Source: an uncultured beta proteobacterium (GTDB taxonomy: Bacteria; Pseudomonadota; Gammaproteobacteria; Burkholderiales; Burkholderiaceae_C). From it: DNA of 64,000 nucleotides. The notes beneath the pieces were generated by a model. It was not told where the DNA came from, did not search any database, and saw only the letters and a program-made list of their open reading frames with translations. Numbering within the stretch: position 1 is the first letter of the stretch; each line of letters starts with the position of its first letter. The stretch is from the NCBI GenBank assembly GCA_903838565.1, contig CAILZB010000133.1, positions 1 through 64,000 of the forward strand, written 5' to 3'. The translations under genes were made by a program, and so were the position numbers. Shown piece after piece: positions 10,201-21,879 of this stretch.

Positions 10201-10729
10201 AGCTGGCGGCACCATAGGTCATGCTCTGCGCCGTGGCGCTCACCGCCAGCGGGGCGGCGGTCATGGTCAAGCTGCCAGGAACGTAGACAAAGCTGTAGTT
10301 GCCACTGGGGTTGCTGAGGCTGCCCAGTGCTGGGGTCACGCTGTAGGTCGCACCCGCATTGCCGGTGGTGCTCACGCCAGGGCTGTAGACCGTAGCCGTG
10401 GTGCTCACCGCAGGGGCGCCGCTGACCACGGAAGAATCGTCTCCATTGGCGTAACCGCTGACGCTGGCCGACAGGGCGGGCAATGTGGTGGCGCCATACA
10501 TCATGGTGGCGTTGTTGCCGGCCACCGTGAGCGGTGCCTGGGTCATGGTCAAGGTGCCAGGCGCATACGCAAAGCTGTAGTTGCCGCTCGGGTTGCCGAG
10601 GCTGCCCGCTGCCGTGGTCACGGGGTAGGTCGCGCCGGCATTGCCTGTGCTGCTCACGCCGGGGCTGTAGACCGGGGCCGTCGTGCTCACCGTGGGTGCG
10701 CCACTGAGCACGGTGGAGGTAGCTGTGCC
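7292..10729 (-). pseudogene. TpsA-type filamentous adhesin remnant, C-terminal MBG-repeat part
   Basis: This frame is open from just after a TAG at 10730-10732 to the stop at 7292; a GTG at 10711 is the first start codon, but no signal or TPS domain is in this frame. It holds about twelve MBG-type repeats. The first five alternate two subtypes marked MTYGA...LPAL and GSYPIAQN. The last seven are units marked SKTYGQ...SSGLQNSETIGSV and GGTFTAGNY. After the array comes a proline/valine-rich tail (LPLVPPPDLPPPAPAQP) and a basic end. MBG repeats are stalk-like surface domains of secreted adhesins. The reading frame should join the upstream TpsA fragment but does not, so as assembled this is a broken gene. 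Confidence 0.82.
7629..9449 (-). repeat. Tandem array of seven MBG-coding units, 261-bp period
   Basis: The KTYGQ-coding segment recurs at about 7851, 8112, 8367, 8628, 8889, 9150 and 9411. Spacings are 261 bp throughout except one of 255 bp, where two residues are missing (VGAYAIT in place of VAGSPYTIT). Unit sequences are close to identical in places, so the array is prone to recombination and to assembly collapse. Confidence 0.9.
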
Positions 10730-12575
10730 CTACCAGGCCACCCACGTAGTTCATACCTGTCACGCTGCCCGTGAAGTAGCTGTTGCTGATGGCGCCGCCG
10801 CTGTACATCACCCCGACCAGACCGCCCACGCGATAGCCCCCGATGGGGCCGAGGTAGCTGCTCACGCTACCCGTGGCATAGCTGTTGCTGATGCTGCTGT
10901 TGCTGGCCCCCGCCAGACCGCCGACGTCCGCGAGTCCGATCACGCTGGCGCCCAGCAGGCCCACGTTACTGACGGCAGAGCCCGGGTCGATAGAGCCAAA
11001 CATCCCGACAAAGTCGGTCGCCGGCCGGTTGATGCTCAGGCCGCTGATGGTGTGACCCAGGCCGTCGAAGCTGCCGGCAAAGGGAGTGCTTGAACTCCCG
11101 ATCGGCGCGAAGCCGGCGCACACGCTGGGGCTGCCGCTGCAGTTCCAGCCGCTGCTTGCCGAGGCATTGATGTCCGCTCCCAGCGCATAGTGGCCGGCGA
11201 CGTTGCCGCTCATGCCCTGCAGGTCGGTGCCGGTGGCGCTGCCCGCCGCGCCCAGACCGGTGATGACGGTGACGCCATTGCCGCCGATGGTCAGAAAGCC
11301 GCTGCCGGAGCGCGGCGTGACGCCGTCGGCCTGATAGAAGTTCACCTGCCCCGTGAAGCCGCCCGCATTCAATCCCATGTTGACGTGGCCGCTCCCCGGC
11401 TCCAGATCCAGACTGGCATTGTTGGTGGTCATCACGGCGTTGATGTTGATGTCGTGGATGGCGCTCAGCGTGAGTTTGTTCGTGCTCCAGCTGAGGTTGG
11501 CATTGACATGGATGTCGCCAAGGTCGCTGCCATTCGCCGCAGCCGATGTCGTGATGCTGACATTGCCGCTGCCCAACGCAGTCTGCAGCGTGCTCGCACC
11601 CATGCCACTGCTGGTCTGCGCTGCACCGCCCGATGAGATCGTGAAATCCGTCGGATCAATCAGCCAGGTTCCCGCGTTGCCGTTCGGCGCGCGGGTATCG
11701 ATGCGTGTGGCGTCGCCGATTTGGACTTGTGTGCCCGAGGTTTCAACAGAACCACCATGGCCGCCGAGATCGCCAGCGCGGGCGCTGAGGCTGCCGTTGA
11801 TGGTGGTGCTGCTGTTGGGGTTGCTGAGGTCTGCGATCAGGGACACGCTGCCGCCATTGCCGGTGCTGTTGGCCGCGGCATTCGCGCTGAGGCTGCCGGT
11901 CTGGCTGATCGAACTGCTGGCCTCCAGCACGATGCGTCCACCGTCTTGCCGCACCCCGTTGGCTTCGATGCTGCCGCTGTTGATGACGCTGCCCGCCAGT
12001 TGGTTGGCGGCGCGCGCCGACAAAATGACCTGCCCGTCCGGCGCCTGGATGGCCTGGCGGTTTTCGACCAAGGTCGCGAGTTGACTGGGTGTGACGGTGA
12101 GGCTCTCCAGCTTGGAGAGCGGCCCGAAGTTCAGCGTGATGGCTTCGCCGCCCGCCAGCGCGATCGTGCCTTGCCGCGCAAACAGAATGCCGCTGTTGCG
12201 CACCTCGGGCGCGAGCAGGGCGATGTAGCCGCCGATGCCCGTCCTGATGCTGCCGTCGTTCACCACCGAACCGTTCGCGCCATTGCGCTCGAAGGTCGAT
12301 CCGCCGTTCATGAGGTCGGCATCGCCCATCTGGTGCGTGGTGGCGACCAATCCGCCGACATTCACATTGGCGCCGGGTGCAAAGTACACACCGGCTGGAT
12401 TCAATAAATAGACCTGGCCATTGGCGTTCAACTGTCCATAAATCTGACTGGGGTTGCTGCTGTTGACGCGGTTCAGAGCCACCGCGCTGCTGCCGGGCTG
12501 AATGAAGTCGACGATGGCATTGGCGCCGATATCAAAGCTAGGCCAACTCAAGCCCGCCCGTGTGCGAACTGCCAT
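10730..12575 (-). pseudogene. TpsA-type filamentous hemagglutinin remnant, TPS/GLUG part
   Basis: From the ATG at 12575 the frame gives a haemagglutination-activity (TPS) domain that starts in the middle of the fold: SWPSFDIGANAIVDFIQPG, SQIYGQLNANGQVYLLNPAG and GLVATTHQM. The signal peptide and the first strands of the TPS domain are absent. The ATG itself lies inside the tpsB reading frame, so it is unlikely to be a native start. Beta-helix repeats and GLUG motifs (VGGLAG, VGGLVG) follow. At about 10721 the sequence passes out of frame into MBG-coding sequence; the frame stays open to 9966, but that is antisense-like nonsense. Without a signal peptide or intact TPS domain the product could not be secreted. 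Confidence 0.82.
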
Positions 12576-13557
12576 CGACCCCGAGCTGGGCGAAGCTGGC
12601 GTTGACGACCCGATACCTCAGATAGCTGGTGTTCACGCCGACGCGAAGCCCGTTGCCTGCGCCCGGGGCCGTCAGGCTGAGTCGAGCGTAACGGGTGCCC
12701 TCGGTATAGAGTCCATAAACGCCCAGTTGATCACCCAGCCCCAGCGCTCCGTTGACGTTCAACGCCAGCGTGCCCCTGTTCTGACCGGTGGATGCGGAGC
12801 CGAAGTTATCCACGCCCAGAACGGCATCGACCAGGGGCTTGTCGGCGACTGTCACACCCAGCACCGTTTCGCCGGGCTTCTCACCCGTTTGCAGCGACCC
12901 CGTCACGCTGACATCCGGCATGTCGCCCAAGGTGAGAAGGGTCCGATCAAGTTCATCCAGCGAGAGCAATGAGCCGCGGGGAATGCGGCCGTAGATCCAT
13001 GCTTCGACCCGCGCGTTGCTGACGCGTTTGGACGGGTTGTCGAGCACAAGGCCGCCCAGCGACGCCTCGACCACCCTGATCGTCACGACGCCGTCGGTGA
13101 TGTCCTGCTGGGGGAGGTACGCGCGTACCAGCCAGCCGCGCTGACGGTAGTGCTCGGCGATGGCATCCGCTGCCGCCTTGAGGTCGTCGGACGTGACGGG
13201 GCGGTTCAGGTACGGCGCAACCACAGTCTGCAGTTCGTCGCTGGATAGCCTGGTGTTGCCCACGAAATCAAAGCGCTTCACGACAAACTTGATGGTGTCT
13301 GATCCCTGCTCCTGCGCTTTGGCGGACTCGACTTTCGGCAGGGTTTGCGGCAATGTGACCGGCGGCGTCTCACCCTGAATCTGCTTCAGCAGTGATCCGG
13401 CCGAGGGCTGCGCCTGGGCGCCAGAAGCCAGCAGAATGACAGCCAGCGCCGCCAGAAAGCCTTTTGCCGGGTGCAGGGCCAGAGCGTGCAGCAGATGCGC
13501 TCCGTCGTTCCATCCAGTGCTCCACTTCTTCATCGGTTGGCAAGAACCAGAATTCAT
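12538..13557 (-). pseudogene. TpsB (ShlB/FhaC-type) two-partner secretion transporter, 3'-truncated
   Basis: The 339-residue frame has a signal peptide (hydrophobic core FLAALAVILLASGAQAQ) and POTRA repeats around FVVKRFDFVGNTRLSSDEL and VTIRVVEASLGGLVLDNPS. The first strands of the beta-barrel follow (VLGVDNFGSASTGQNRGTLALN). It stops at GGLELA, where family members (about 550 residues) continue with GGLELSYPL and some 200 more barrel residues. The stop lies at the junction with the TpsA fragment, which overlaps it in another frame. SD-like AGGTG precedes the start by 6 nt. Without most of the barrel and the C-terminal signature it should not insert or transport. Confidence 0.85.
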
Positions 13558-16140
<2,583 letters not shown>

Positions 16141-16145
16141 TCATC

Positions 16146-17432
16146 ATGGGCATTTACGTCATCAAGACGCCGGACATCGGCGAGGGCATTGCCGAAGTGG
16201 AACTCGTGGCCTGGCACGTGCAGGTGGGCGACAGCGTGACCATGGACCAGGTGCTGGCCGACGTCATGACGGACAAGGCGACGGTGGAGATTCCTTCTCC
16301 AGTGTCCGGAAAGATCCTTGCGCTGAGCGGCGTTGTGGGTGAGACAGTGGCCGTCGGTGGCGAGCTGATACGGCTGGAAGTGGCGGGAGCGGGCAACGCG
16401 AAGGAGGGCGCAGCGACAGCACCCGCGGCGCGTGCCGTGATGCAGACAGCGCCAGTGGCTGCGGCACCTCCCGCATCACCTCCAGTGTCTTCCCCCAGCG
16501 CTTCGCCAGCAAGCGCGGCACGCGTGCGCGGCGAACGCGCCATCGCGTCTCCTGCGGTGCGCGCTCGCGCCTGGGAACTGGGCGTCGATCTGGAACAGGT
16601 TGCAGGCACAGGCAGTGGCGATCGCGTGATGCACGCCGACCTTGAAGCCTACGCCAAGTCCCACCCGAGCGCGCCGCGCGCCGTGGCTGCGCCGGTCGCT
16701 CCCGTGCGCACCGTCATGGGCATCGAAGTGAACACGCAGGAGGCCATCCCCGTGATCGGGTTGCGCCGTCGCATCGCGCTCAAGATGCAGGACGCCAAGC
16801 GCCGCATACCGCACTTCACCTATGTCGAAGAACTGGACATGACGGAGCTGGAGAATCTGCGCGAGCGCCTCAACGCCCAGCATGGAAAGGAGCGCGGGCG
16901 TTTGACGGTACTGCCGTTCCTGGCGCGCGCCATGGTGCTGGCCTTGCGCGAATTCCCGCAGATCAACGCGCGCTTTGACGACGACGTGGGCGTGGTCACG
17001 CGCCATGGGGCGGTGCACCTGGGGGTGGCGACGCAGACCGACAACGGACTCATGGTGCCGGTGCTCAGGCACGCCGAGGCGCACGATCTGTGGTCGTGCG
17101 CGGCCGAGATCTCGCGCTTGGCCGAGGTCGCACGCAGCGGACGGGCCACGCGCGAAGAGCTCAGCGGCTCCACCATCACGCTCACCAGCTTGGGCGCATT
17201 GGGCGGCATCGTCTCCACGCCTGTGATCAACCACCCGGAAGTGGCCATCGTCGGCGTGAACCGCATGGTCGCGCGCCCCGTGGTGCTGCGCGGCCAAGTC
17301 GTGGTGCGCCAGATGATGAACCTGTCGTCGTCGTTCGACCACCGCGTGGTCGACGGCCTGGACGCGGCCAAGTTCATTCAGGCGCTGCGCGGCTATCTCG
17401 AAGTGCCCGCCACGCTGTTTGTCGACGTCTGA
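16146..17432 (+). CDS. bkdB: Branched-chain 2-oxoacid dehydrogenase E2, dihydrolipoyl acyltransferase
   Basis: 428 residues from the ATG at 16146. One N-terminal lipoyl domain (about residues 1-78), with the lipoylated lysine in MTDKATVEIPSP. An Ala/Pro-rich linker and a peripheral-subunit-binding domain follow (ASPAVRARAWELGVDLEQV...GDRVMHADLEAY). The catalytic CoA-acyltransferase domain ends with the active-site motif SFDHRVVDGLDAAKF. It accepts the acyl group from E1 and passes it to CoA. It is the last gene of the bkd operon; a GC-rich palindrome (GCGGGCCCGC) lies shortly after the stop. Confidence 0.95.
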   Translation: MGIYVIKTPDIGEGIAEVELVAWHVQVGDSVTMDQVLADVMTDKATVEIPSPVSGKILALSGVVGETVAVGGELIRLEVAGAGNAKEGAATAPAARAVMQTAPVAAAPPASPPVSSPSASPASAARVRGERAIASPAVRARAWELGVDLEQVAGTGSGDRVMHADLEAYAKSHPSAPRAVAAPVAPVRTVMGIEVNTQEAIPVIGLRRRIALKMQDAKRRIPHFTYVEELDMTELENLRERLNAQHGKERGRLTVLPFLARAMVLALREFPQINARFDDDVGVVTRHGAVHLGVATQTDNGLMVPVLRHAEAHDLWSCAAEISRLAEVARSGRATREELSGSTITLTSLGALGGIVSTPVINHPEVAIVGVNRMVARPVVLRGQVVVRQMMNLSSSFDHRVVDGLDAAKFIQALRGYLEVPATLFVDV

Positions 17433-17586
17433 GCAGAGCGGGTTTGCGGGCCCGCGTTGGACGGGAAACTTCGCTTGCCGGGGTGGTTCGAGAACTGCAT
17501 AGAATAAGCGACGCGAAGTCAGTAGCAACCCTGTCCCCGTTGCCCTTGGTCACAGCCGCAGCGGGGAACGGAACAGCTTTACTGAA

Positions 17587-17601
17587 ACGTGGTTTCCACG
17601 T
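17587..17601. other. Small perfect hairpin upstream of the PhnD-like gene
   Basis: ACGTGG-TTT-CCACGT, about 50 bp before the start codon of the PhnD-like lipoprotein. It could be an operator or a leader hairpin; nothing else supports either. Confidence 0.25.
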
Positions 17602-17649
17602 CCTATACAAGTGGAGGCGTGGCAGATCGTATGCACTGAGGCTTGTCCG

Positions 17650-18573
17650 ATGAATCCCGGCCATTTCCGTGGGGGTCTGCGTCTGGCGTTGGCTGTCGCT
17701 TTGGCCAGCCTGCTGGGCTGCGGGCCAAAGCCCCAGGAACAGGCCCTGCAATACGCCGCGGCGCCGCTGCGCCCAAGCGCCCCGGTCTATCGATTGGCCG
17801 TCCACCCGCTGCACAATCCGCAGAAGCTGATCCAGGCCTACCAACCCCTGGTGGATCTGCTCAACCGTGAGATGCCTGACGTGCGCATCGAACTCGAAGC
17901 CTCCCGCGACTACCAGGCTTACGAGAAGAAGTTCAGTGAGCGCGAACCGGCATTCCTGCTGCCCAACCCCTGGCAGACGCTGCAGGCGATGAAGGTCGGC
18001 TACCGCGTGCTCGCGATGGCGGGTGACGCCGACGACTTCAAGGGCCTCATCATCGTGCGCAAGGACAGCGCCATCCGGCAGGCCGCCGACCTCAAGGGCA
18101 AGGTCGTGAGCTATCCCTCGCCCACGGCGATCGCGGCCGCGGTCATGCCGCAGTACTACCTGTACAAGCAGGGAATCGACATCCGCAAGGACATTCAAAA
18201 CCACTATGTCGGCTCGCAGGAGTCGTCCATCATGAACGTCTACCTGGGGCAATCCGCCGCGGGCGCCACCTGGCCACCGCCCTGGCGCGCGTTCCAGAAA
18301 GACCATCCGGCTGAGGCGGCCCAGCTTCAGGTGCTGTGGCAGACGCCGTCGTTGCTCAACAACTCGGTCATGGTGCGCGACGACGTGCCTCCAGCGGTGG
18401 GCGAATCTTTCACGAAGACCCTGCTGGGTCTGCCGCAGACGCCGCAGGGACGAGCCGTTCTCTCCAGCATGGAGACGTCCCGGTTCTACGAGGCGAATGA
18501 CGCCAGCTATGAGCGCGTTCGTGACTACATCGCGCGTTTCGAAAAAGAGGTTCGCCCGGTGGAGCAGAAATGA
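17650..18573 (+). CDS. PhnD-like periplasmic substrate-binding lipoprotein
   Basis: 307 residues from the ATG at 17650, chosen because it gives a compact lipoprotein signal with lipobox SLLGC; an ATG at 17611 only adds 13 unlikely residues. The body follows the phosphate/phosphite/phosphonate-binding fold: YRLAVHPLHNPQKLIQAYQPLVDLLN at the start, an FLLPNPWQTL ligand-loop region, and KDSAIRQAADLKGKVVSYPSP typical of PhnD relatives. No permease or ATPase is nearby. Its stop overlaps the start of the PAS/GGDEF/EAL gene (ATGA), so the two are made together. It probably senses a ligand for that membrane signalling protein rather than feeding a transporter. Ligand unknown. Confidence 0.85.
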   Translation: MNPGHFRGGLRLALAVALASLLGCGPKPQEQALQYAAAPLRPSAPVYRLAVHPLHNPQKLIQAYQPLVDLLNREMPDVRIELEASRDYQAYEKKFSEREPAFLLPNPWQTLQAMKVGYRVLAMAGDADDFKGLIIVRKDSAIRQAADLKGKVVSYPSPTAIAAAVMPQYYLYKQGIDIRKDIQNHYVGSQESSIMNVYLGQSAAGATWPPPWRAFQKDHPAEAAQLQVLWQTPSLLNNSVMVRDDVPPAVGESFTKTLLGLPQTPQGRAVLSSMETSRFYEANDASYERVRDYIARFEKEVRPVEQK

Positions 18574-21356
18574 TGGGCGCCGGACTCAAGCGCCTGCTGG
18601 CCAAGACCTTGCGCAGGCAACTGGCGGTCGGCATGGTGCTGATCGTGTCGTGCGCGATGTCGCTCTTCATCTGGGACTTGACGCAGCGGCAAAAGACCGT
18701 GCTGCGGGAGCAGCAGTCCGACCAGGCGGTGGCGCTGTCGCGCAGCCTGGCCACCTCGTCAGCGGTCTGGCTGGCCGCCCGCGATTTCAGCGGCCTGCAG
18801 GAAATCGTCCAGGGCCTGTCGTCCTACCCTGATCTGCGGCACGCCATCATTCTCGACGTGGACGGTCTGGTCATGGCGCACAGCGAGCACGGGCACGAGG
18901 GACAGTACCTGAACGACCTGCCCCGGCGCGCTCAACCCACGATCATGCAGGACGGATCCGGCCTGGTCGATGTGGCCAGTCCGGTCATGCTTTCGGGCCG
19001 GCATATCGGCTGGGCCAGGGTCGGCCTGAGCCGCCATTCGCTGGACGCGAAACTGGCCGAGCTCACACGCGCAGGCCTGCTCTACGCGCTGATCGCGATC
19101 GCGCTGAGCGTGGTGTTCAGCGCGTTCGCAGCGCGCTACCTGACGCGCCGCCTGCGCGCCATCCAGCAGGTGGCGGACGCGGTGCAGAACGGTGCTTCGG
19201 ACATGCGCGCCAGCGTTTCGGGCGAAGACGAGGCCGCGCAACTGGCGCTGCGCTTCAACCACATGCTGGACAGCCTGGCGCAGCGCGAGCAGGCGCAAAA
19301 GCAGAGCGAGGCGCTGTTTCGAGCCGTGTTCGACAACGTCGCCGTCGGAATCGGACATCTGTCGATCAGCGGCCAGTTCCTGCAGATCAACCCCGCATTT
19401 TGCGAAATCATTGGCTATGAAACCGAGGAAGTGCTGACGCAAGGCTTCACCTTCCAGCAGATCACGTTTCCCGAAGACCTTGGGCCCGATCTGGAGCACG
19501 TGGCGCGGCTGCTGCGCGGCGAAATCCCGCGCTACGACATGGAGAAGCGCTACGTGCGCAAGGACGGGAAGCTGGTGTGGGTGAACCTGTCGGTGATCCT
19601 GTTGCGCAACGATGCCGGGGAGCCGCTGTACTTCATCTCCGCGGTCAAGGACATCACCGAACGCAAACGCGCGGAGACCGAGCTGCGCATCGCCGCCACC
19701 GCCTTCGAGTCGCAGATCGGGATGACGGTGACGGATGCGCAGCAGTCGATTCTGCGGGTGAATCACGCCTTCACCCAGATCACCGGCTACAGCGCGCAGG
19801 AGGTGGTGGGGCAGAACCCGCGCCTCCTGAGTTCCGGTCACCACGACAAGGCTTTCTATGCGGCGATGTGGGATGAAATCACACGCGCCGGCTCATGGCA
19901 GGGGGAGATCTGGAACCGGCGCAAATGCGGCGAGGTGTTCCCCGAATGGCTGACCATCACGGCCGTGAAGGACGCCTCGGATGTCACGACCCACTACGTG
20001 TCGACCTTCACCGACATCTCGTCGATCAAGGACGCGCAAGAGCAGATCAAGGCGCTGGCCTTCTATGACTCGCTGACGCGCTTGCCCAATCGCCGGCTGC
20101 TGATGGACCGGCTGGAGCAGGTCGTCGCTTCGGGTTCGCGCCATCGGCGCCTGGGCGCGCTGCTGTTTGTCGATCTGGACAACTTCAAGACCATCAATGA
20201 CACCTTGGGCCACTACCTGGGCGACCTGTTGCTGGAGCAGGTGGCGCAGCGCCTGAGCACCTGTGTGCGCGAAGGCGATACCGTGGCGCGCCTGGGAGGT
20301 GACGAGTTCGTGGTGATGCTGGAAGACCTGAGCGAGGACGAAATGGAGGCCGCCACCCAGGCGGAAAACGTCGGCAAGAAGATTCTCGCCAGCCTCAACG
20401 AGATCTATCAGCTGGGCAGCCACGCGCATCACAGCACCCCCAGCATCGGGGTCACGCTGTTTGGCGCGAATCCGCACGAGAGCATCGCCGAGCCGCTGAA
20501 GCGCGCGGATCTGGCGATGTACCAGGCCAAGGCGGCCGGGCGCAACACGCTGCGCTTCTTCGAACCCCAGATGCAGGCCGTGGTGACCGCGCGAGCGGCG
20601 CTCGAGTCCAGCCTGCGCAAGGCGATCGAAAACGGCGAATTCGAGCTGCACTACCAGGCGCAGGTGACCGACACGCAGCAGCCCACGGGCTGCGAGGTGC
20701 TCGTGCGCTGGCGACACGCCGAGCGCGGCCTGGTGTCGCCCGCCGAGTTCATCCCGCTGGCGGAGGAAACCGGACTGATCGTGCCGCTGGGCGCCTGGGT
20801 GCTCGGGGCCGCGTGCCAGCGCCTGGCGCTCTGGGCGCAGCGCTCCAACCTGCAGCACCTGACGATCTCCGTGAACGTCAGCGCACGGCAGTTTCACCGC
20901 GCCGACTTTGTCGACCTGGTGCTGGGCGTGCTGCAGCGCACGGGAGCAAATCCGAAACGGCTGAAACTCGAGTTGACCGAGAGTCTGCTGGTGCAGAACC
21001 TGGACGGCGTGATCGCCAAGATGAACACGCTGCGCGCGCTCGGCCTGGGCTTCTCACTCGACGACTTCGGCACTGGCTATTCGTCGCTGTCCTACCTCAA
21101 GCGCCTGCCGCTCGATCAGCTGAAGATCGACCGCTCGTTCGTGCACGACCTGCTCAGCGACGCCAGCGACGCGGCGATCTCCAAAACGATCATCGCGCTG
21201 GGCTACAGCCTGGGGCTGGACGTGATCGCCGAAGGCGTGGAGACGACCGCCCAGCGCGACTTCCTGCTGGCACAAGGTTGTCGCGCCTTCCAGGGCTACC
21301 TGTTTTGCCGTCCCCTGCCGATCGAGCAGTTCGAACGCTACCTGCTTGGCGCTTGA
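18570..21356 (+). CDS. Membrane sensor with HAMP, two PAS, GGDEF and EAL domains
   Basis: 928 residues. Domain order: N-terminal membrane segment (about 20-42), periplasmic sensor of about 130 residues, second membrane segment near 170-190, HAMP (RYLTRRLRAIQQVADAV), PAS 1 (about 245-365), PAS 2 (about 370-490), GGDEF (intact RLGGDEF) and EAL. The EAL signature reads EVL instead of EAL. The other catalytic residues are present: N in SVNVSARQF, E in LELTESLL, DDFGTG, K in QLKIDRSF and E in VIAEGVET. It may therefore both make and degrade cyclic di-GMP. Translational coupling to the PhnD-like lipoprotein suggests periplasmic ligand input. Confidence 0.93.
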   Translation: MMGAGLKRLLAKTLRRQLAVGMVLIVSCAMSLFIWDLTQRQKTVLREQQSDQAVALSRSLATSSAVWLAARDFSGLQEIVQGLSSYPDLRHAIILDVDGLVMAHSEHGHEGQYLNDLPRRAQPTIMQDGSGLVDVASPVMLSGRHIGWARVGLSRHSLDAKLAELTRAGLLYALIAIALSVVFSAFAARYLTRRLRAIQQVADAVQNGASDMRASVSGEDEAAQLALRFNHMLDSLAQREQAQKQSEALFRAVFDNVAVGIGHLSISGQFLQINPAFCEIIGYETEEVLTQGFTFQQITFPEDLGPDLEHVARLLRGEIPRYDMEKRYVRKDGKLVWVNLSVILLRNDAGEPLYFISAVKDITERKRAETELRIAATAFESQIGMTVTDAQQSILRVNHAFTQITGYSAQEVVGQNPRLLSSGHHDKAFYAAMWDEITRAGSWQGEIWNRRKCGEVFPEWLTITAVKDASDVTTHYVSTFTDISSIKDAQEQIKALAFYDSLTRLPNRRLLMDRLEQVVASGSRHRRLGALLFVDLDNFKTINDTLGHYLGDLLLEQVAQRLSTCVREGDTVARLGGDEFVVMLEDLSEDEMEAATQAENVGKKILASLNEIYQLGSHAHHSTPSIGVTLFGANPHESIAEPLKRADLAMYQAKAAGRNTLRFFEPQMQAVVTARAALESSLRKAIENGEFELHYQAQVTDTQQPTGCEVLVRWRHAERGLVSPAEFIPLAEETGLIVPLGAWVLGAACQRLALWAQRSNLQHLTISVNVSARQFHRADFVDLVLGVLQRTGANPKRLKLELTESLLVQNLDGVIAKMNTLRALGLGFSLDDFGTGYSSLSYLKRLPLDQLKIDRSFVHDLLSDASDAAISKTIIALGYSLGLDVIAEGVETTAQRDFLLAQGCRAFQGYLFCRPLPIEQFERYLLGA

Positions 21357-21387
21357 AGCCGCGCCGCGGCGCGCGCAGGCAGGCGCC

Positions 21388-21879
21388 TCAACGCGCCAGC
21401 GCATCGATTGCGCCCGCCTGGGCGAGCAGCCAGCGCTGCGCCCAAGGCAGCGCTGCGTCCAGGTGTTGCAGCGCGCGCGTGCTCGGCGCCGCTCCGAGCA
21501 CGAAGCTTTCACCGCGCAAGGCCAGCAGCGTGCAGGGCGGCAGCGCCTGCGCGCGCAGATCGGCGAACACCTGCAACAGCGCCTGCGGCGACAGCGCATG
21601 GCTGGACCAGCTCGCGTCGCGCTGCGCCCGCACGGCGCTGACCTGAAACGGCGCCACGCAGTCCCGGCTGGCGTCGATGAACAGCACGTGCTCACGGCCC
21701 ACGAGGTCGAGCGCGTGTTCGATCTGCAACTGGTAGTCCTCGAGAAACTCGACGCGTCCTTGCGGCCATGGCATGGCGCGCAGCCGCTCCAGGCACAGCG
21801 GACCGAGCGCGTCGTCGCCGCGGCTGGCGTTGCCCCAGGCGAAGACCAGCAGCGGCGCGATCGGCAGCACCGGGCTCAC
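21388..21879 (-). CDS. hoxW: [NiFe]-hydrogenase maturation protease (HoxW-like)
   Basis: 163 residues from a GTG at 21879 that overlaps the hoxH stop by a few bases; the frame is open further upstream but reads as nonsense against hoxH. The hydrogenase-protease signature is clear: FAWGNASRGDDALGPLCLE, where N and the first D after the glycine-rich turn contact nickel in the precursor. A second metal-binding acidic segment lies at FLEDYQLQIEHALDL, and FIDAS follows. The enzyme removes the C-terminal extension of the large subunit once nickel is inserted. The hoxH product here does carry such an extension. It is the last gene of the hox cluster. Confidence 0.85.
   Translation of the reverse strand: MSPVLPIAPLLVFAWGNASRGDDALGPLCLERLRAMPWPQGRVEFLEDYQLQIEHALDLVGREHVLFIDASRDCVAPFQVSAVRAQRDASWSSHALSPQALLQVFADLRAQALPPCTLLALRGESFVLGAAPSTRALQHLDAALPWAQRWLLAQAGAIDALAR

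Noticed and set aside
8354..10774. Long plus-strand frames opposite the adhesin repeats
   Set aside because: They are antisense to the MBG array, periodic only because the repeats are, and made of low-complexity Arg/Gly/Ala text without family features.
17650..18573. PhnD-like lipoprotein as part of a phosphonate ABC transporter
   Set aside because: No permease or ATPase gene is near; the gene is coupled to a signalling protein instead.
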